Shown here piece after piece: positions 24,418-34,096 of a DNA stretch of 64,000 bases. Position 1 is the stretch's first letter. The number at the start of each line of letters is the position of its first letter. Source of the stretch: Kosakonia oryzendophytica (GTDB lineage Bacteria > Pseudomonadota > Gammaproteobacteria > Enterobacterales > Enterobacteriaceae); the NCBI RefSeq assembly GCF_900094925.1, contig NZ_FMAY01000012.1:78218-142217 (forward strand). Reading direction: 5' to 3'. The notes below the pieces were generated by a model. It saw only the letters and a program-made list of their open reading frames with translations. It was not told where the DNA came from and did no database searches. A program made the position numbers and the translations under genes.

Positions 24418-25704
24418 TTATTCGGTTACGCTTTCTCTCAGGGCTTTTACCGGGATCACTTTCACCTGTTTGATCATATTGTCCTGTACGTCGAGAATAT
24501 CGATGTCGTACTGCTCAATACGCACGCGCGTACCGATGGCGGGGATCTCTTCCAGCGCTTCCAGCAGCATGCCATTTATGGTGCGGGCTTCTTCTTCTGG
24601 TAGCCGCCAGTTAAAGGCTTTGTTCAGTTCGCGCACGCTGGCACCGCCTTCGATAATCACCGAACCGTCATTCTGCGGCGTGGCTTCGTCTGCGAGCGCC
24701 GGTGACATAGAGGTGGTGAAGTCCCCAACAATTTCTTCGAGAATATCTTCTACCGTGATTAGCCCCTGAATATCACCATATTCGTCGACCACCAGGCCGA
24801 CTTTCTTTTTATTGCGCTGGAATTTCACCAGTTGCACGCTGAGCGGTGTGCCTTCCGGTACGTAGTAGATTTCGTCGGCAGCGCGGAGCATCACCTCTTT
24901 GGTGAACTCTTTTTTCTCGGTCATCAGCCGATAGGCTTCGCGCACGCGCAGCATACTGATTGCATCGTCCAGCGAGTCGCGATACAGCACAATACGACCG
25001 TGTGGCGAGTGTGTGAGCTGGCGGACAATGGATTTCCAGTCATCGTTAATATCGATGCCGACGATATCGTTGCGTGGCACCATAATGTCGTTAACGCTGA
25101 CCTTTTCCAGATCGAGCACCGACAGCAGCATATCCTGATTGCGACGGGAGATTTGCGAACGCGATTCGTTGACGATGGTGCGCAGTTCGTCTTTGCTGAG
25201 CGCGCCGCTGACTACCACATCGGCTTTGATCCCCACCATGCGCATTAAGATGCGGGTAACGCCGTTGAGCAGCCAGACCAGCGGCAGCATGATCACCTGT
25301 AACGGCGCCAGCAGAAAACTGCTGGGGAAGGCGACCTTTTCCGGGTAGAGGGCGGCAATGGTTTTGGGCAGCACCTCGGCAAACACCAGCACCACGAAAG
25401 TCAGTACCCCGGTGGCGATAGCAACGCCGGCGTTGCCGTACAAACGCATGCCGACAATGGTGCCAATAGCCGAAGCGAGAATATTGACGAGGTTGTTGCC
25501 GATCAGCACCAGGCTTATCAGGCGGTCCGGTTTGCGGAGCAGTTTTTCTACGCGACGGGCGGCCCGGTTACCCTGCTTTGCCAGATGGCGCAGGCGATAG
25601 CGGTTGAGCGTCATCATTCCGGTTTCAGAACCGGAAAAATACGCCGAAACCACGACCATAATGACCAGCGTGATGATCAGTGTCGTGGTGGAGATGTGTT
25701 CCAG
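24418..25704 (-). CDS. corB: CNNM/CorB-type membrane transporter with CBS domains, CTG start
   Basis: The protein has a DUF21/CNNM membrane domain (residues 1-190), two CBS domains (IMVPRNDIVGIDINDDW; LVVDEYGDIQGLITVEDILEEIVGDF) and a CorC/HlyC C-terminal domain. E. coli CorB (YfjD) is linked to magnesium/cobalt export and is 428 aa. The first ATG (25659) would cut off the first 15 residues. Starting from CTG at 25704 gives LEHISTTTLIITLVIM (initiated as Met), 428 codons in all, with AAGGAG 6 bases before it. I therefore prefer the CTG start. Confidence 0.9.
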   Translation of the reverse strand: MEHISTTTLIITLVIMVVVSAYFSGSETGMMTLNRYRLRHLAKQGNRAARRVEKLLRKPDRLISLVLIGNNLVNILASAIGTIVGMRLYGNAGVAIATGVLTFVVLVFAEVLPKTIAALYPEKVAFPSSFLLAPLQVIMLPLVWLLNGVTRILMRMVGIKADVVVSGALSKDELRTIVNESRSQISRRNQDMLLSVLDLEKVSVNDIMVPRNDIVGIDINDDWKSIVRQLTHSPHGRIVLYRDSLDDAISMLRVREAYRLMTEKKEFTKEVMLRAADEIYYVPEGTPLSVQLVKFQRNKKKVGLVVDEYGDIQGLITVEDILEEIVGDFTTSMSPALADEATPQNDGSVIIEGGASVRELNKAFNWRLPEEEARTINGMLLEALEEIPAIGTRVRIEQYDIDILDVQDNMIKQVKVIPVKALRESVTE

Positions 25705-25720
25705 GGGGAACTCCTTTGTT

Positions 25721-26509
25721 TTAGCTCAGAAACTCTTGCAGGACGCGGCTGCCGAAATAGGCCAGCGTTAAGATCCCCGCGCCCGCGACATTGAACCAGA
25801 CGACCCGACGACCGCGCCAGCCTTCATGGTAGTGGCCCCACAGCAAAACGATATAGACAAACCAGGCGATGATAGAGAGCACCGCTTTGTCGATATTGTC
25901 CATGCTGAACAGGTTTTTCATAAAGAATAGCCCGGTACACAATGTCAGAGTCAGCAATACCACACCGACCTGAGTGATGTGGAACATCTTGCGCTCGATC
26001 ACCATCAGCGGTGGCATTTCACTGCTAAACGCCAGCCGTTTGTTCTTAAGCTGATAATCAATCCACGCCAATTGTAGGGCATACATTGCCGCAATAATTA
26101 AGGTGGCATAGGCGAAAAGGGATAACCCAATATGTACCATCATGCCAGGCGTCGCTTCCAGATGGGTGATGTATTCGTTAGGGACGAAAATAGCGAAAGC
26201 GAGGTTGATCAATGCAAAGGTGTAAACGATGGGCAACAGTAACCAGCCGCGATTTTTAGACGCCACAATGGTCATGACGGTGCAGATCATCAGACTGACC
26301 AGCGAGCCTACGTTTAATAAGCTGAGGTTTTGCCCACCGTCATCGGGGAAAATGCGTTCTTTCAGCCCAAAACCGTGGAAAATCAGGGCAATCACTGCTG
26401 AAAGAATGGCCATTCTGCGCCAGCCGCTGTTTTTTTGCAGCAGGCCAGGAACGATCAGCGCAATGCTGATGGAATAGGCAACAAGAGCGATCAGAGCGAA
26501 AACGGGCAT
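25721..26509 (-). CDS. ypjD: Cytochrome c assembly-family inner membrane protein YpjD
   Basis: The 262-aa protein starts at 26509 (MPVFALIALVAYSISIALIV); the longer frame upstream does not match the family. About eight membrane helices are visible with the CcsA-like segment WFVYIVLLWGHYHEGWRGRRVVWFN. Its role in E. coli is not firmly established. It lies 16 bases upstream of corB, so the two may be cotranscribed, and it is divergent from ffh. Confidence 0.93.
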   Translation of the reverse strand: MPVFALIALVAYSISIALIVPGLLQKNSGWRRMAILSAVIALIFHGFGLKERIFPDDGGQNLSLLNVGSLVSLMICTVMTIVASKNRGWLLLPIVYTFALINLAFAIFVPNEYITHLEATPGMMVHIGLSLFAYATLIIAAMYALQLAWIDYQLKNKRLAFSSEMPPLMVIERKMFHITQVGVVLLTLTLCTGLFFMKNLFSMDNIDKAVLSIIAWFVYIVLLWGHYHEGWRGRRVVWFNVAGAGILTLAYFGSRVLQEFLS

Positions 26510-26677
26510 ATGGGTGTCGGCAGTTGACTGAAGAAGAAAGAAAAACAGTATAGCGTCACGGGACGTTGGCTCCAACAGTTGCATCACATACAGGAGCGGG
26601 ACGTTCATGTTATACTGCGGAAAATTTTTGTAATGCGTCGCCCTGGCGGCCAATCGTATCACCTCAGGCGAGAGACC

Positions 26678-28039
26678 ATGTTTGATAATTTAACCGATCG
26701 TTTGTCGCGCACGCTGCGCAATATCAGTGGCCGTGGGCGCCTCACTGAAGACAACATCAAAGATACCCTGCGCGAAGTGCGTATGGCGCTGCTGGAAGCG
26801 GACGTTGCGCTGCCGGTCGTGCGTGACTTTATCAACCGCGTGAAAGAGAAGGCGGTGGGGCATGAAGTCAATAAGAGTCTGACCCCAGGGCAGGAGTTCG
26901 TCAAAATCGTGCGCAATGAGCTGGTTGCGGCGATGGGCGAAGAAAATCAGAGCCTGAACCTTGCCGCGCAACCGCCAGCCGTCGTGCTGATGGCGGGTTT
27001 GCAAGGGGCCGGTAAAACCACCAGCGTGGGTAAACTCGGTAAGTTCCTGCGCGAAAAGCACAAGAAAAAGGTGATGGTGGTTTCTGCGGACGTTTATCGC
27101 CCGGCGGCAATCAAACAGTTGGAAACGCTGGCTCAGCAGGTGGGGGTGGAGTTCTTCCCCTCTGACGTTGCGCAAAAACCAGTGGATATCGTTAACGCGG
27201 CGCTGAAAGAAGCGAAGCTGAAGTTCTTTGACGTACTGCTGGTGGATACCGCCGGTCGTTTACACGTTGATGAAGCGATGATGGATGAGATCAAACAGGT
27301 CCACGCGGCGATTAAGCCGGTGGAAACGCTGTTTGTGGTCGATGCCATGACCGGTCAGGATGCGGCAAATACGGCGAAAGCCTTTAATGAAGCGCTGCCG
27401 CTGACGGGGGTTGTGCTGACCAAAGTCGATGGTGATGCCCGCGGTGGTGCGGCGTTGTCGATTCGTCATATCACCGGCAAACCGATTAAGTTCCTTGGTG
27501 TTGGCGAGAAGACCGAGGCGCTGGAGCCGTTCCATCCGGATCGCATTGCTTCCCGTATTCTCGGTATGGGCGATGTGCTGTCGCTGATCGAAGATATTGA
27601 GAGCAAAGTTGACCGCGCACAGGCGGAGAAACTGGCAAATAAACTGAAGAAAGGCGACGGTTTTGATTTGACCGATTTCCTTGAGCAGTTGCGCCAGATG
27701 AAAAACATGGGCGGTATGGCGAGCCTGATGGGCAAGCTGCCTGGCATGGGGCAAATTCCGGACAACGTTAAAGCGCAAATGGACGATAAAGTGCTGGTGC
27801 GCATGGAAGCCATTATTAATTCCATGACGCTAAAAGAGCGCGCTAATCCGGACATTATCAAAGGTTCTCGTAAACGCCGCATCGCCGCAGGCTGTGGTAT
27901 GCAGGTGCAGGATGTAAACCGTCTGCTCAAACAATTCGACGATATGCAGCGCATGATGAAGAAGATGAAGAAGGGCGGGATGGCGAAGATGATGCGTGGA
28001 ATGAAGGGGATGATGCCGCCAGGCTTCCCGGGTAGATAA
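26678..28039 (+). CDS. ffh: Signal recognition particle GTPase Ffh
   Basis: The 453-aa protein starts MFDNLTDRLSRTLRNISG at 26678, giving exactly the E. coli length. It has the N domain, GTPase domain (GLQGAGKTT near residue 105, DTAGR, TKVDGDARGG) and a methionine-rich M domain ending GMKGMMPPGFPGR. With 4.5S RNA it targets inner-membrane proteins cotranslationally. Confidence 0.98.
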   Translation: MFDNLTDRLSRTLRNISGRGRLTEDNIKDTLREVRMALLEADVALPVVRDFINRVKEKAVGHEVNKSLTPGQEFVKIVRNELVAAMGEENQSLNLAAQPPAVVLMAGLQGAGKTTSVGKLGKFLREKHKKKVMVVSADVYRPAAIKQLETLAQQVGVEFFPSDVAQKPVDIVNAALKEAKLKFFDVLLVDTAGRLHVDEAMMDEIKQVHAAIKPVETLFVVDAMTGQDAANTAKAFNEALPLTGVVLTKVDGDARGGAALSIRHITGKPIKFLGVGEKTEALEPFHPDRIASRILGMGDVLSLIEDIESKVDRAQAEKLANKLKKGDGFDLTDFLEQLRQMKNMGGMASLMGKLPGMGQIPDNVKAQMDDKVLVRMEAIINSMTLKERANPDIIKGSRKRRIAAGCGMQVQDVNRLLKQFDDMQRMMKKMKKGGMAKMMRGMKGMMPPGFPGR

Positions 28040-28187
28040 TATCGGGCTATCTTCTTTGCCATTTTGCTGCCGGGGTGTGCTCAACATGCTCACGTACTGC
28101 GTGTACGCTCCGGTGACTGCGCACACGCCGATGTCAAATTGGCCGCAACGCCGACGGCCTCAGACCTCACAGTTTCATAACTGTCGA

Positions 28188-28215
28188 TTGCTTTTTAGCA
28201 AAAAATGAGTAAAAT
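28188..28215 (+). promoter_or_regulatory. Probable promoter of the rpsP operon
   Basis: TTGCTT (28188-28193), a 16-base spacer and TAAAAT (28210-28215) fit a sigma-70 promoter about 75 bases before rpsP. Between ffh and here (28040-28187) I see no gene. Confidence 0.5.
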
Positions 28216-28229
28216 TTTCGGGCTTTTAA

Positions 28230-28538
<309 letters not shown>

Positions 28539-28556
28539 TCTGTCACGGTGGTCATG

Positions 28557-29105
28557 ATGAGCAAGCAACAAACCGCACAGACGCCTGTTGAGCCAATTAT
28601 CGTTGGCAAACTGGGTTCTTCTTACGGAATTCGTGGTTGGCTCAGAGTGTTTTCCTCCACCGAAGACGCCGAAAGCATTTTTGACTATCAGCCCTGGTTT
28701 ATTCAGAAGGCGGGTCAGTGGCAGAGCATTGAGCTGGAAAGCTGGCGCTACCACAATCAGGATATCGTCATCAAACTGAAAGGTGTTGATGACAGAGATG
28801 CGGCGAATCTGCTGACTAATTGCGAAATTGTCGTTGATTCCACGCAGTTGCCGGAACTGGAAGAGGGTGACTATTACTGGAAAGACCTTATGGGTTGCCA
28901 GGTAGTGACTACGGAAGGTTACAGCCTCGGTAAAGTCGTCGATATGATGGAAACCGGGTCTAATGACGTTCTCGTCATCAAAGCAAACCTGAAAGATGCA
29001 TTTGGTATCAAGGAGCGGTTGGTTCCGTTCCTCGATGGGCAGGTTATCAAGAAAGTCGATCTCACTACTCAAACCATTGAAGTAGATTGGGATCCTGGTT
29101 TTTAA
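28557..29105 (+). CDS. rimM: Ribosome maturation factor RimM
   Basis: The 182-aa protein begins [31 protein letters not shown]; an ATG directly before gives one extra Met. The RimM N domain and PRC-barrel ([34 protein letters not shown]) are present. It helps assemble the 30S head and binds S19. Second gene of the operon. Confidence 0.97.
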   Translation: MSKQQTAQTPVEPIIVGKLGSSYGIRGWLRVFSSTEDAESIFDYQPWFIQKAGQWQSIELESWRYHNQDIVIKLKGVDDRDAANLLTNCEIVVDSTQLPELEEGDYYWKDLMGCQVVTTEGYSLGKVVDMMETGSNDVLVIKANLKDAFGIKERLVPFLDGQVIKKVDLTTQTIEVDWDPGF

Positions 29106-29135
29106 ACCTCCGGATATACGGTAAAAGACGGCGCT

Positions 29136-29909
29136 ATGTGGATTGGCATAATTAGCCTGTTTCCTGAAATGTTCCGCGCGATTACCGACTACGGGGTAAC
29201 TGGCCGGGCAGTAAAAAATGGCCTGCTGAGCATCCAGAGCTGGAGTCCGCGTGACTTCGCTCACGACCGGCACCGTACCGTGGACGATCGTCCTTACGGC
29301 GGCGGACCGGGGATGCTAATGATGGTGAACCCTTTGCGGGACGCTATTCATGCAGCAAAAACCGCGGCGGGTGAAGGCGCCAAAGTGATTTATCTGTCGC
29401 CTCAGGGACGCAAGCTTGATCAAGCGGGCGTGAGTGAACTGGCTACCAATCAGAAACTGATTCTGGTGTGCGGTCGCTACGAAGGGATAGATGAGCGCGT
29501 AATTCAAACCGAGATCGACGAAGAATGGTCTATCGGCGATTACGTTCTCAGCGGTGGTGAGTTACCAGCGATGACGCTGATTGACTCAGTTTCCCGGTTT
29601 ATTCCGGGCGTACTGGGACATGAGGCTTCAGCAACGGAAGATTCCTTCGCTGACGGGTTGCTGGACTGCCCACACTATACCCGGCCTGAAGTGTTAGAAG
29701 GGATGGAAGTACCGGCGGTGTTACTGTCGGGGAACCATGCTGAGATACGTCGCTGGCGTTTGAAACAGTCGCTGGGCCGCACCTGGCTTAGAAGACCTGA
29801 ACTTCTGGAAAACCTGGCTCTGACTGAAGAGCAAGCAAGGTTGCTGGCGGAGTTCCAAAGCGAACACGCAAAACAGCAACTGCAACAGAAACATGATGGG
29901 ACGGCGTAA
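29136..29909 (+). CDS. trmD: tRNA (guanine-N1-)-methyltransferase
   Basis: The 257-aa protein ([21 protein letters not shown]) has the SPOUT trefoil-knot motifs [15 protein letters not shown] and [19 protein letters not shown]. It methylates G37 of tRNAs reading CNN codons, preventing frameshifts. Third gene of the operon. Confidence 0.98.
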   Translation: MWIGIISLFPEMFRAITDYGVTGRAVKNGLLSIQSWSPRDFAHDRHRTVDDRPYGGGPGMLMMVNPLRDAIHAAKTAAGEGAKVIYLSPQGRKLDQAGVSELATNQKLILVCGRYEGIDERVIQTEIDEEWSIGDYVLSGGELPAMTLIDSVSRFIPGVLGHEASATEDSFADGLLDCPHYTRPEVLEGMEVPAVLLSGNHAEIRRWRLKQSLGRTWLRRPELLENLALTEEQARLLAEFQSEHAKQQLQQKHDGTA

Positions 29910-29945
29910 GCCCCCAATATCAGTTTACCCAGGATAAGAGATTAA

Positions 29946-30296
<351 letters not shown>

Positions 30297-30335
30297 GGAT
30301 CGCTTTCGCGACATCCGAAAAGTTAGTGTAAAACA

Positions 30336-30365
30336 AGGGGTTGGCGTAATGCCAACCCCTTTTTT
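30336..30365 (+). terminator. Terminator of the rplS operon
   Basis: AGGGGTTGGC-GTAAT-GCCAACCCCT followed by TTTTT is a strong rho-independent terminator 40 bases after rplS. Confidence 0.9.
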
Positions 30366-30372
30366 ATTGGCG

Positions 30373-30394
30373 ATGGCGGCAGAATGGCGGCAGA
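30373..30394. repeat. Candidate left attachment repeat of the P2-like prophage
   Basis: ATGGCGGCAGAATGGCGGCA plus GA recurs with one mismatch at 50793-50814, at the 3' end of the prophage integrase gene. The two copies bracket all phage genes, with core genes rplS and the pre-aroF cluster outside. The repeat itself has an internal duplication of ATGGCGGCA. Confidence 0.6.
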
Positions 30395-30424
30395 GGATCG
30401 CCACTGGCGGCACTGAATGGCAGG

Positions 30425-30452
30425 CAAAAAAAAGCCTGCTTGCGCAGGCTTT
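30425..30452 (-). terminator. Terminator after ogr
   Basis: Read leftward, AAAGCCTGCGCAAGCAGGCTTT is a hairpin followed by T residues, 20 bases after the ogr stop. It would end the prophage's late tail operon. Confidence 0.8.
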
Positions 30453-30472
30453 GGGATGGGGTAATGCCGGTA

Positions 30473-30667
30473 TTACCGCACACTGTGGGGCGGTGCGGCT
30501 TGTGTCGCGCCAGGACGGACAATGTAGCGTGCCAACGATTCGTGGGTCACGAAGGTGCAGCCGCAGTTGATGTTCTGGCACTGGTGGTAGCGTTCTTTGG
30601 TTTCGGTACTGAGATAGCGGCTTGAACGCGCATGAGCCGCTTCCTGGCATAACGGGCAATGCATCAT
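30473..30667 (-). CDS. ogr: Late-gene activator Ogr of the P2-like prophage
   Basis: The 64-aa zinc-finger protein (MMHCPLCQEAAHARSSRYLS ... RYHQCQNINCGCTF) has CxxC...CxxxxC as in P2 Ogr (72 aa). Ogr binds near -55 of late promoters and recruits RNA polymerase alpha. It is downstream of gene D, as in P2, but has its own 83-base upstream region with a perfect dyad, so it may be separately controlled. It is similar to the satellite's Delta-like protein at 13707. Confidence 0.93.
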   Translation of the reverse strand: MMHCPLCQEAAHARSSRYLSTETKERYHQCQNINCGCTFVTHESLARYIVRPGATQAAPPHSVR

Positions 30668-30718
30668 TTTGTGATTTCTCCAGCGTGTTTATGCCAGTAA
30701 TAATAAACCATTAACTCG

Positions 30719-30744
30719 CAAATGCAAGTTAACAATTGCATTTG
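30719..30744. promoter_or_regulatory. Perfect dyad upstream of ogr, candidate repressor operator
   Basis: CAAATGCAA (30719-30727), an 8-base spacer and TTGCATTTG (30736-30744) form a perfect inverted repeat 52-77 bases before the ogr start. The core CGCAAATGC also occurs at 48872-48880 in a palindrome next to the CI gene. This suggests the same repressor binds both places; not proven. Confidence 0.5.
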
Positions 30745-30750
30745 ACGTTT

Positions 30751-31905
30751 TCAGGCGCCAGATTCCTCCATGTCGTACTCCACGTTTCGGATGTCGGCTT
30801 CCAGCTCCAGTTTTGTAATAAAACCTTTTTTATCAATGCCATGAGTCACTTTTTTGATCACCCATGGCGTTTTATTGATCACATCCTTAAAACCCGATAA
30901 CCGGACAGGCGTTTCCGGCGCGATGTCGGCCCGTCCTTGCGCGAGAGTCAGGCTAAATTGCGCTGCATTTCTCTGACGTTGTTGCCATTCCGCTTCTGCC
31001 GCACGGATGGCTTCATCTTTGGAGGCGAACATGTTTTGCAGGATGCTGACATTCTCGCGTGAACCGGCGAGGTAATCCTTTGTTGCCTGCTGCGTGCCGG
31101 CGCTTTTGCGCGTCAGTTTTACCTGTTTCACCTGTTTCTGCGGCGTTTTCGTATCCTGCCAGCGAGCGATGACACTGCCGTATGCTGTCCGATCGGCCAA
31201 ATCAAACGTATGAGCATCGCCATCGCTACGGCTGATGGTCACCGTTGGGATGGCCTTACCGCCTCGTACGCATTTACCCGGCACAAGAAAAATCAGTACG
31301 CCCGATTTTACGGCGATTTCAGCACCGTTGCGGATAGCCAGCCGGGTGAGAAAGGCGATGTCGCTCTCTTTGGACTGGTCAATATGCGCTATCGTAATAC
31401 CGGCCAACGCCGGCGAGACGCTGGCGCTCAGCGAATTGCGCCAGGCAATATCTTTCACAATCTCGCCAAGCGTTGTGTCATGCCATGACCGCTCTTTTGG
31501 GGTATTCATGTCATTGCGAAAATCGACGCTGCGCCCGGTAATCACCAGTTGATCCGGCGTGCCCCGGTGCGTGACCTGGTCGATAATGAAACTTCCCATA
31601 TCGGTCAGTACCGAGCCCTGTCGGCCAATCGAGACGTTAACCTGCGCGTTGCGCTCTGGCATCTCGATTTTGCCGTCGCTGTCATCCAGCGTCAGTGTCA
31701 GCGTGTCAGCTTCAAAACCGCGGTTGTCCGTGACCGTGAGCGCGATTAATCGCGGGGCGAGCCTGGCGGTAATGTCTTTTTTTTCGTCTTTACTGGTGTT
31801 GTTTTTTGCCGCAGAGGCGCTGCTGCTGGCGGGTTTTTGGTTCAGCTCCAGCTTAAACGCGGGGGCATCTCCCCGCGTCAGATCGTTGTCGAGAGCGTCA
31901 ATCAT
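30751..31905 (-). CDS. D: Tail hub/late control protein gpD
   Basis: The 384-aa protein is close in length to P2 gpD (387 aa) and has the family segments KDEKKDITARLAPRLIALTVTDNRGFEADTLTLTLDD, NDMNTPKERSWHDTTLGEIV and the conserved C-terminus WVIKKVTHGIDKKGFITKLELE. gpD is the hub at the tail tip, equivalent to T4 gp27. The start overlaps the U stop by 4 bases. Confidence 0.95.
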   Translation of the reverse strand: MIDALDNDLTRGDAPAFKLELNQKPASSSASAAKNNTSKDEKKDITARLAPRLIALTVTDNRGFEADTLTLTLDDSDGKIEMPERNAQVNVSIGRQGSVLTDMGSFIIDQVTHRGTPDQLVITGRSVDFRNDMNTPKERSWHDTTLGEIVKDIAWRNSLSASVSPALAGITIAHIDQSKESDIAFLTRLAIRNGAEIAVKSGVLIFLVPGKCVRGGKAIPTVTISRSDGDAHTFDLADRTAYGSVIARWQDTKTPQKQVKQVKLTRKSAGTQQATKDYLAGSRENVSILQNMFASKDEAIRAAEAEWQQRQRNAAQFSLTLAQGRADIAPETPVRLSGFKDVINKTPWVIKKVTHGIDKKGFITKLELEADIRNVEYDMEESGA

Positions 31906-32363
31906 CCGCGACTCCCCAGCATTTTAGTGGCATCGTCGAGCAGCTTACTGCCTTTCGTGTAAAGCGCTTCTGCCTCGGAGAGCAGCGACTCGTCGACCCG
32001 GGTTAAATTCAGGGTGAAGCTGATTTTGCGCGGCGAGCCGTCGCTATAAAACTCGGAGCCGTTCTCTTTGACGCTGCTGATGACATACACACCGTAAATC
32101 ATGCCCGTGCCGTCGATGAGCGGCCATTGTCCGCCCTGTTCAGCCATCAGACGCACGGCCGCCAGCGACAGCACGCCGCCGGTCAGTTCCGGGTAGAGCG
32201 CGCCGGTAATTTCGAGAGTATCTTCGCCCGGACCGATATACTGATACGCCGCGCGTTTACCGACGCGCGCGTTGCTGCTCCAGGTAAACGTCGAGGTGCG
32301 GTTCAGGTTCTGAAACGGCAGCGTTTGCCGCATAAAGACAAAAAGTCCCAGCGCCAGCATCAT
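31902..32363 (-). CDS. U: Tail protein gpU
   Basis: The 153-aa protein (MMLALGLFVFMRQTLPFQNLNR ... YPELTGGVLSLAAVRLMAEQG, WPLIDGTGMIYGVYVISSV) matches P2 gpU along its length. gpU is a tail tip/tube-initiator component. Two bases separate it from T, and it overlaps D. Confidence 0.95.
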   Translation of the reverse strand: MMLALGLFVFMRQTLPFQNLNRTSTFTWSSNARVGKRAAYQYIGPGEDTLEITGALYPELTGGVLSLAAVRLMAEQGGQWPLIDGTGMIYGVYVISSVKENGSEFYSDGSPRKISFTLNLTRVDESLLSEAEALYTKGSKLLDDATKMLGSRG

Positions 32364-32365
32364 AA

Positions 32366-34096
32366 TTAAAACCCTCCTGATGGATAGAATTGCGAAAGGG
32401 TGCTGTTGCGTTTGTTCGCCGCGTCCTGGCGGAACAGATCCTGCAGGTAGCGCTCGTTAGTGCTACCGGGGGTGATATCGCCCTGTAACGTGACGTTATA
32501 TTCCGTTTTGCTCTGGTCGACATACGAATTACCGCCTGCGGGTCTGGCTGCCTGGTAGTTGTTGAATCCCGGCATTGTGCTCGTTGGCTGGACGTAACCG
32601 AATGTTGTCCCCGCCGCCGTTGCGTCCACCTGCGGTTTGGGGATCGCAATCGCCGGTTGCTTGTTCACGATGCCGAGTTTCTCCAGCAGCCAGCCGACGC
32701 CGTCGATCAGCAATTTCAGCGGCCATAAGCAACCGATCAGCCCATCGGCCAGAAACTTGCCAAAGGATTGCCCGGCATTGCCGCACTTCTCTAGTGCTTC
32801 CTGACTGAATGTAATCGGGGAGAGCAGCGCGCCAAACAGGTCTTTTATCCACGTCAGGCCGTTGCCAATGGCGTCGAAAACGGGCTGTAAAGGCGCGAAC
32901 AGTCCGGCAAGTGGGGCTAATCCGGCTTTGATACCTTCGACCACGCCGCCAAAGAAGGCGCTAATCGGTTCCCAGAGGGCGTAAATGCCCAGCGCTATGC
33001 CGGCAATGGCGGCGATAATGCCGATGATGGGCAGGGTAAGCGAGCCAAGTACCGCTACAATAGCGCCACACACGGTGGTAAAGACGCTGCCAAGGGTGGT
33101 GGCGATGGTGATAAGCGTACTGATGCCCGTAAAGACGGGCGCAATAACGCTGGCCACGGTGCCAATGGCCCCGGCGACGCCAACCACCACGGTGGCGATC
33201 ATGCCGAAGGTCTGCACCAGTCCCTGGTTGTTCTGTACCCACTGTTGCAGCTGGCCCAGATACTGAGTAGCGGTTTGTACCAGCTGGCGTAAAGAGGATT
33301 CCTGAGTGCGGAAAATATCCACGCTCAGCGACTGATACGCCGCTTGCAGCGCTTGTAAATCGGTGCCGAGATTGCCGCCGCTCTGCGCGGTTGCCACGTT
33401 CGCGCCGGGGTTGGCTGGACTGGCAGGGGTGGCTGCCGGTGCCTCTTTCAGCGACGCTTCGTAACCCGGTTGCAGCAGTTTTTTGCCGAGGTTAACCCCG
33501 GTGGTAGCAACCGACATGCCGGTTTTGCCGACGGTGGAGAGGTTCGCGGCAATACCCAGAATGGATTGCTGTCCCGCTTTGATTTTCGCCATGCGGTTTT
33601 GCCGGTTCTCCTGCGCCAGCGCATCGCGCTGGGTGGTCAGTTGCCCGGTATGCTCGTTGATGCTGTTTTGCAGACGCTGCCGTGCGCTTGCCGGTGCGCG
33701 GGTGCTGATGCCTGCCTGGCTCAGTACCTGGCGCTGGTTTTTCACCGACTGACGCAGGTCATCATGCTGTTGTTGCAGGGTGCTGACGCGGCTGCGGGCT
33801 TTCTCCAGTTCGCTTATTTGCGTACGGGAGGGCTCGTCCACTTTTTTCAGTTCAGATGCCAGCGCGCGGGTGTTCTCTTTGGCGACGTTCAGCGCCTGGC
33901 TGACGGCAGTCAGGGCGCTTTGCGTTCGGGTAAAACCGTCGATTTGCGCCACCTGACTGTACAGGCCGCGTAAGGTGGTCTGCGTCTCTTTAACCTGATC
34001 AGACAGCGACACATTCGCGGTCTGTAAGGTTTTAAACGGGCGCGTCGCCTGATCAACAGCCGTGAGCAAGTCTTCTATTTTTACGCTGTTACTCAT
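32366..34096 (-). CDS. T: Tail tape-measure protein gpT, short form
   Basis: The 576-aa protein has an N-terminal coiled coil (residues 1-170), a strongly hydrophobic middle (about residues 300-400, with FGMIATVVVGVAGAIGTVASVIAP) and a C-terminal NERYLQDLFRQDAANKRNSTLSQFYPSGGF. P2 gpT is about 815 aa; since tape length sets tail length, a proportionally shorter tail is predicted. The start overlaps the stop of the frameshifted E' product. Confidence 0.92.
   Translation of the reverse strand: MSNSVKIEDLLTAVDQATRPFKTLQTANVSLSDQVKETQTTLRGLYSQVAQIDGFTRTQSALTAVSQALNVAKENTRALASELKKVDEPSRTQISELEKARSRVSTLQQQHDDLRQSVKNQRQVLSQAGISTRAPASARQRLQNSINEHTGQLTTQRDALAQENRQNRMAKIKAGQQSILGIAANLSTVGKTGMSVATTGVNLGKKLLQPGYEASLKEAPAATPASPANPGANVATAQSGGNLGTDLQALQAAYQSLSVDIFRTQESSLRQLVQTATQYLGQLQQWVQNNQGLVQTFGMIATVVVGVAGAIGTVASVIAPVFTGISTLITIATTLGSVFTTVCGAIVAVLGSLTLPIIGIIAAIAGIALGIYALWEPISAFFGGVVEGIKAGLAPLAGLFAPLQPVFDAIGNGLTWIKDLFGALLSPITFSQEALEKCGNAGQSFGKFLADGLIGCLWPLKLLIDGVGWLLEKLGIVNKQPAIAIPKPQVDATAAGTTFGYVQPTSTMPGFNNYQAARPAGGNSYVDQSKTEYNVTLQGDITPGSTNERYLQDLFRQDAANKRNSTLSQFYPSGGF

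Noticed and set aside
28040..28187. Possible small gene or repeat between ffh and rpsP
   Set aside because: No frame with a ribosome site. GTACGC/GCGTGTAC pairs give only weak hairpins.
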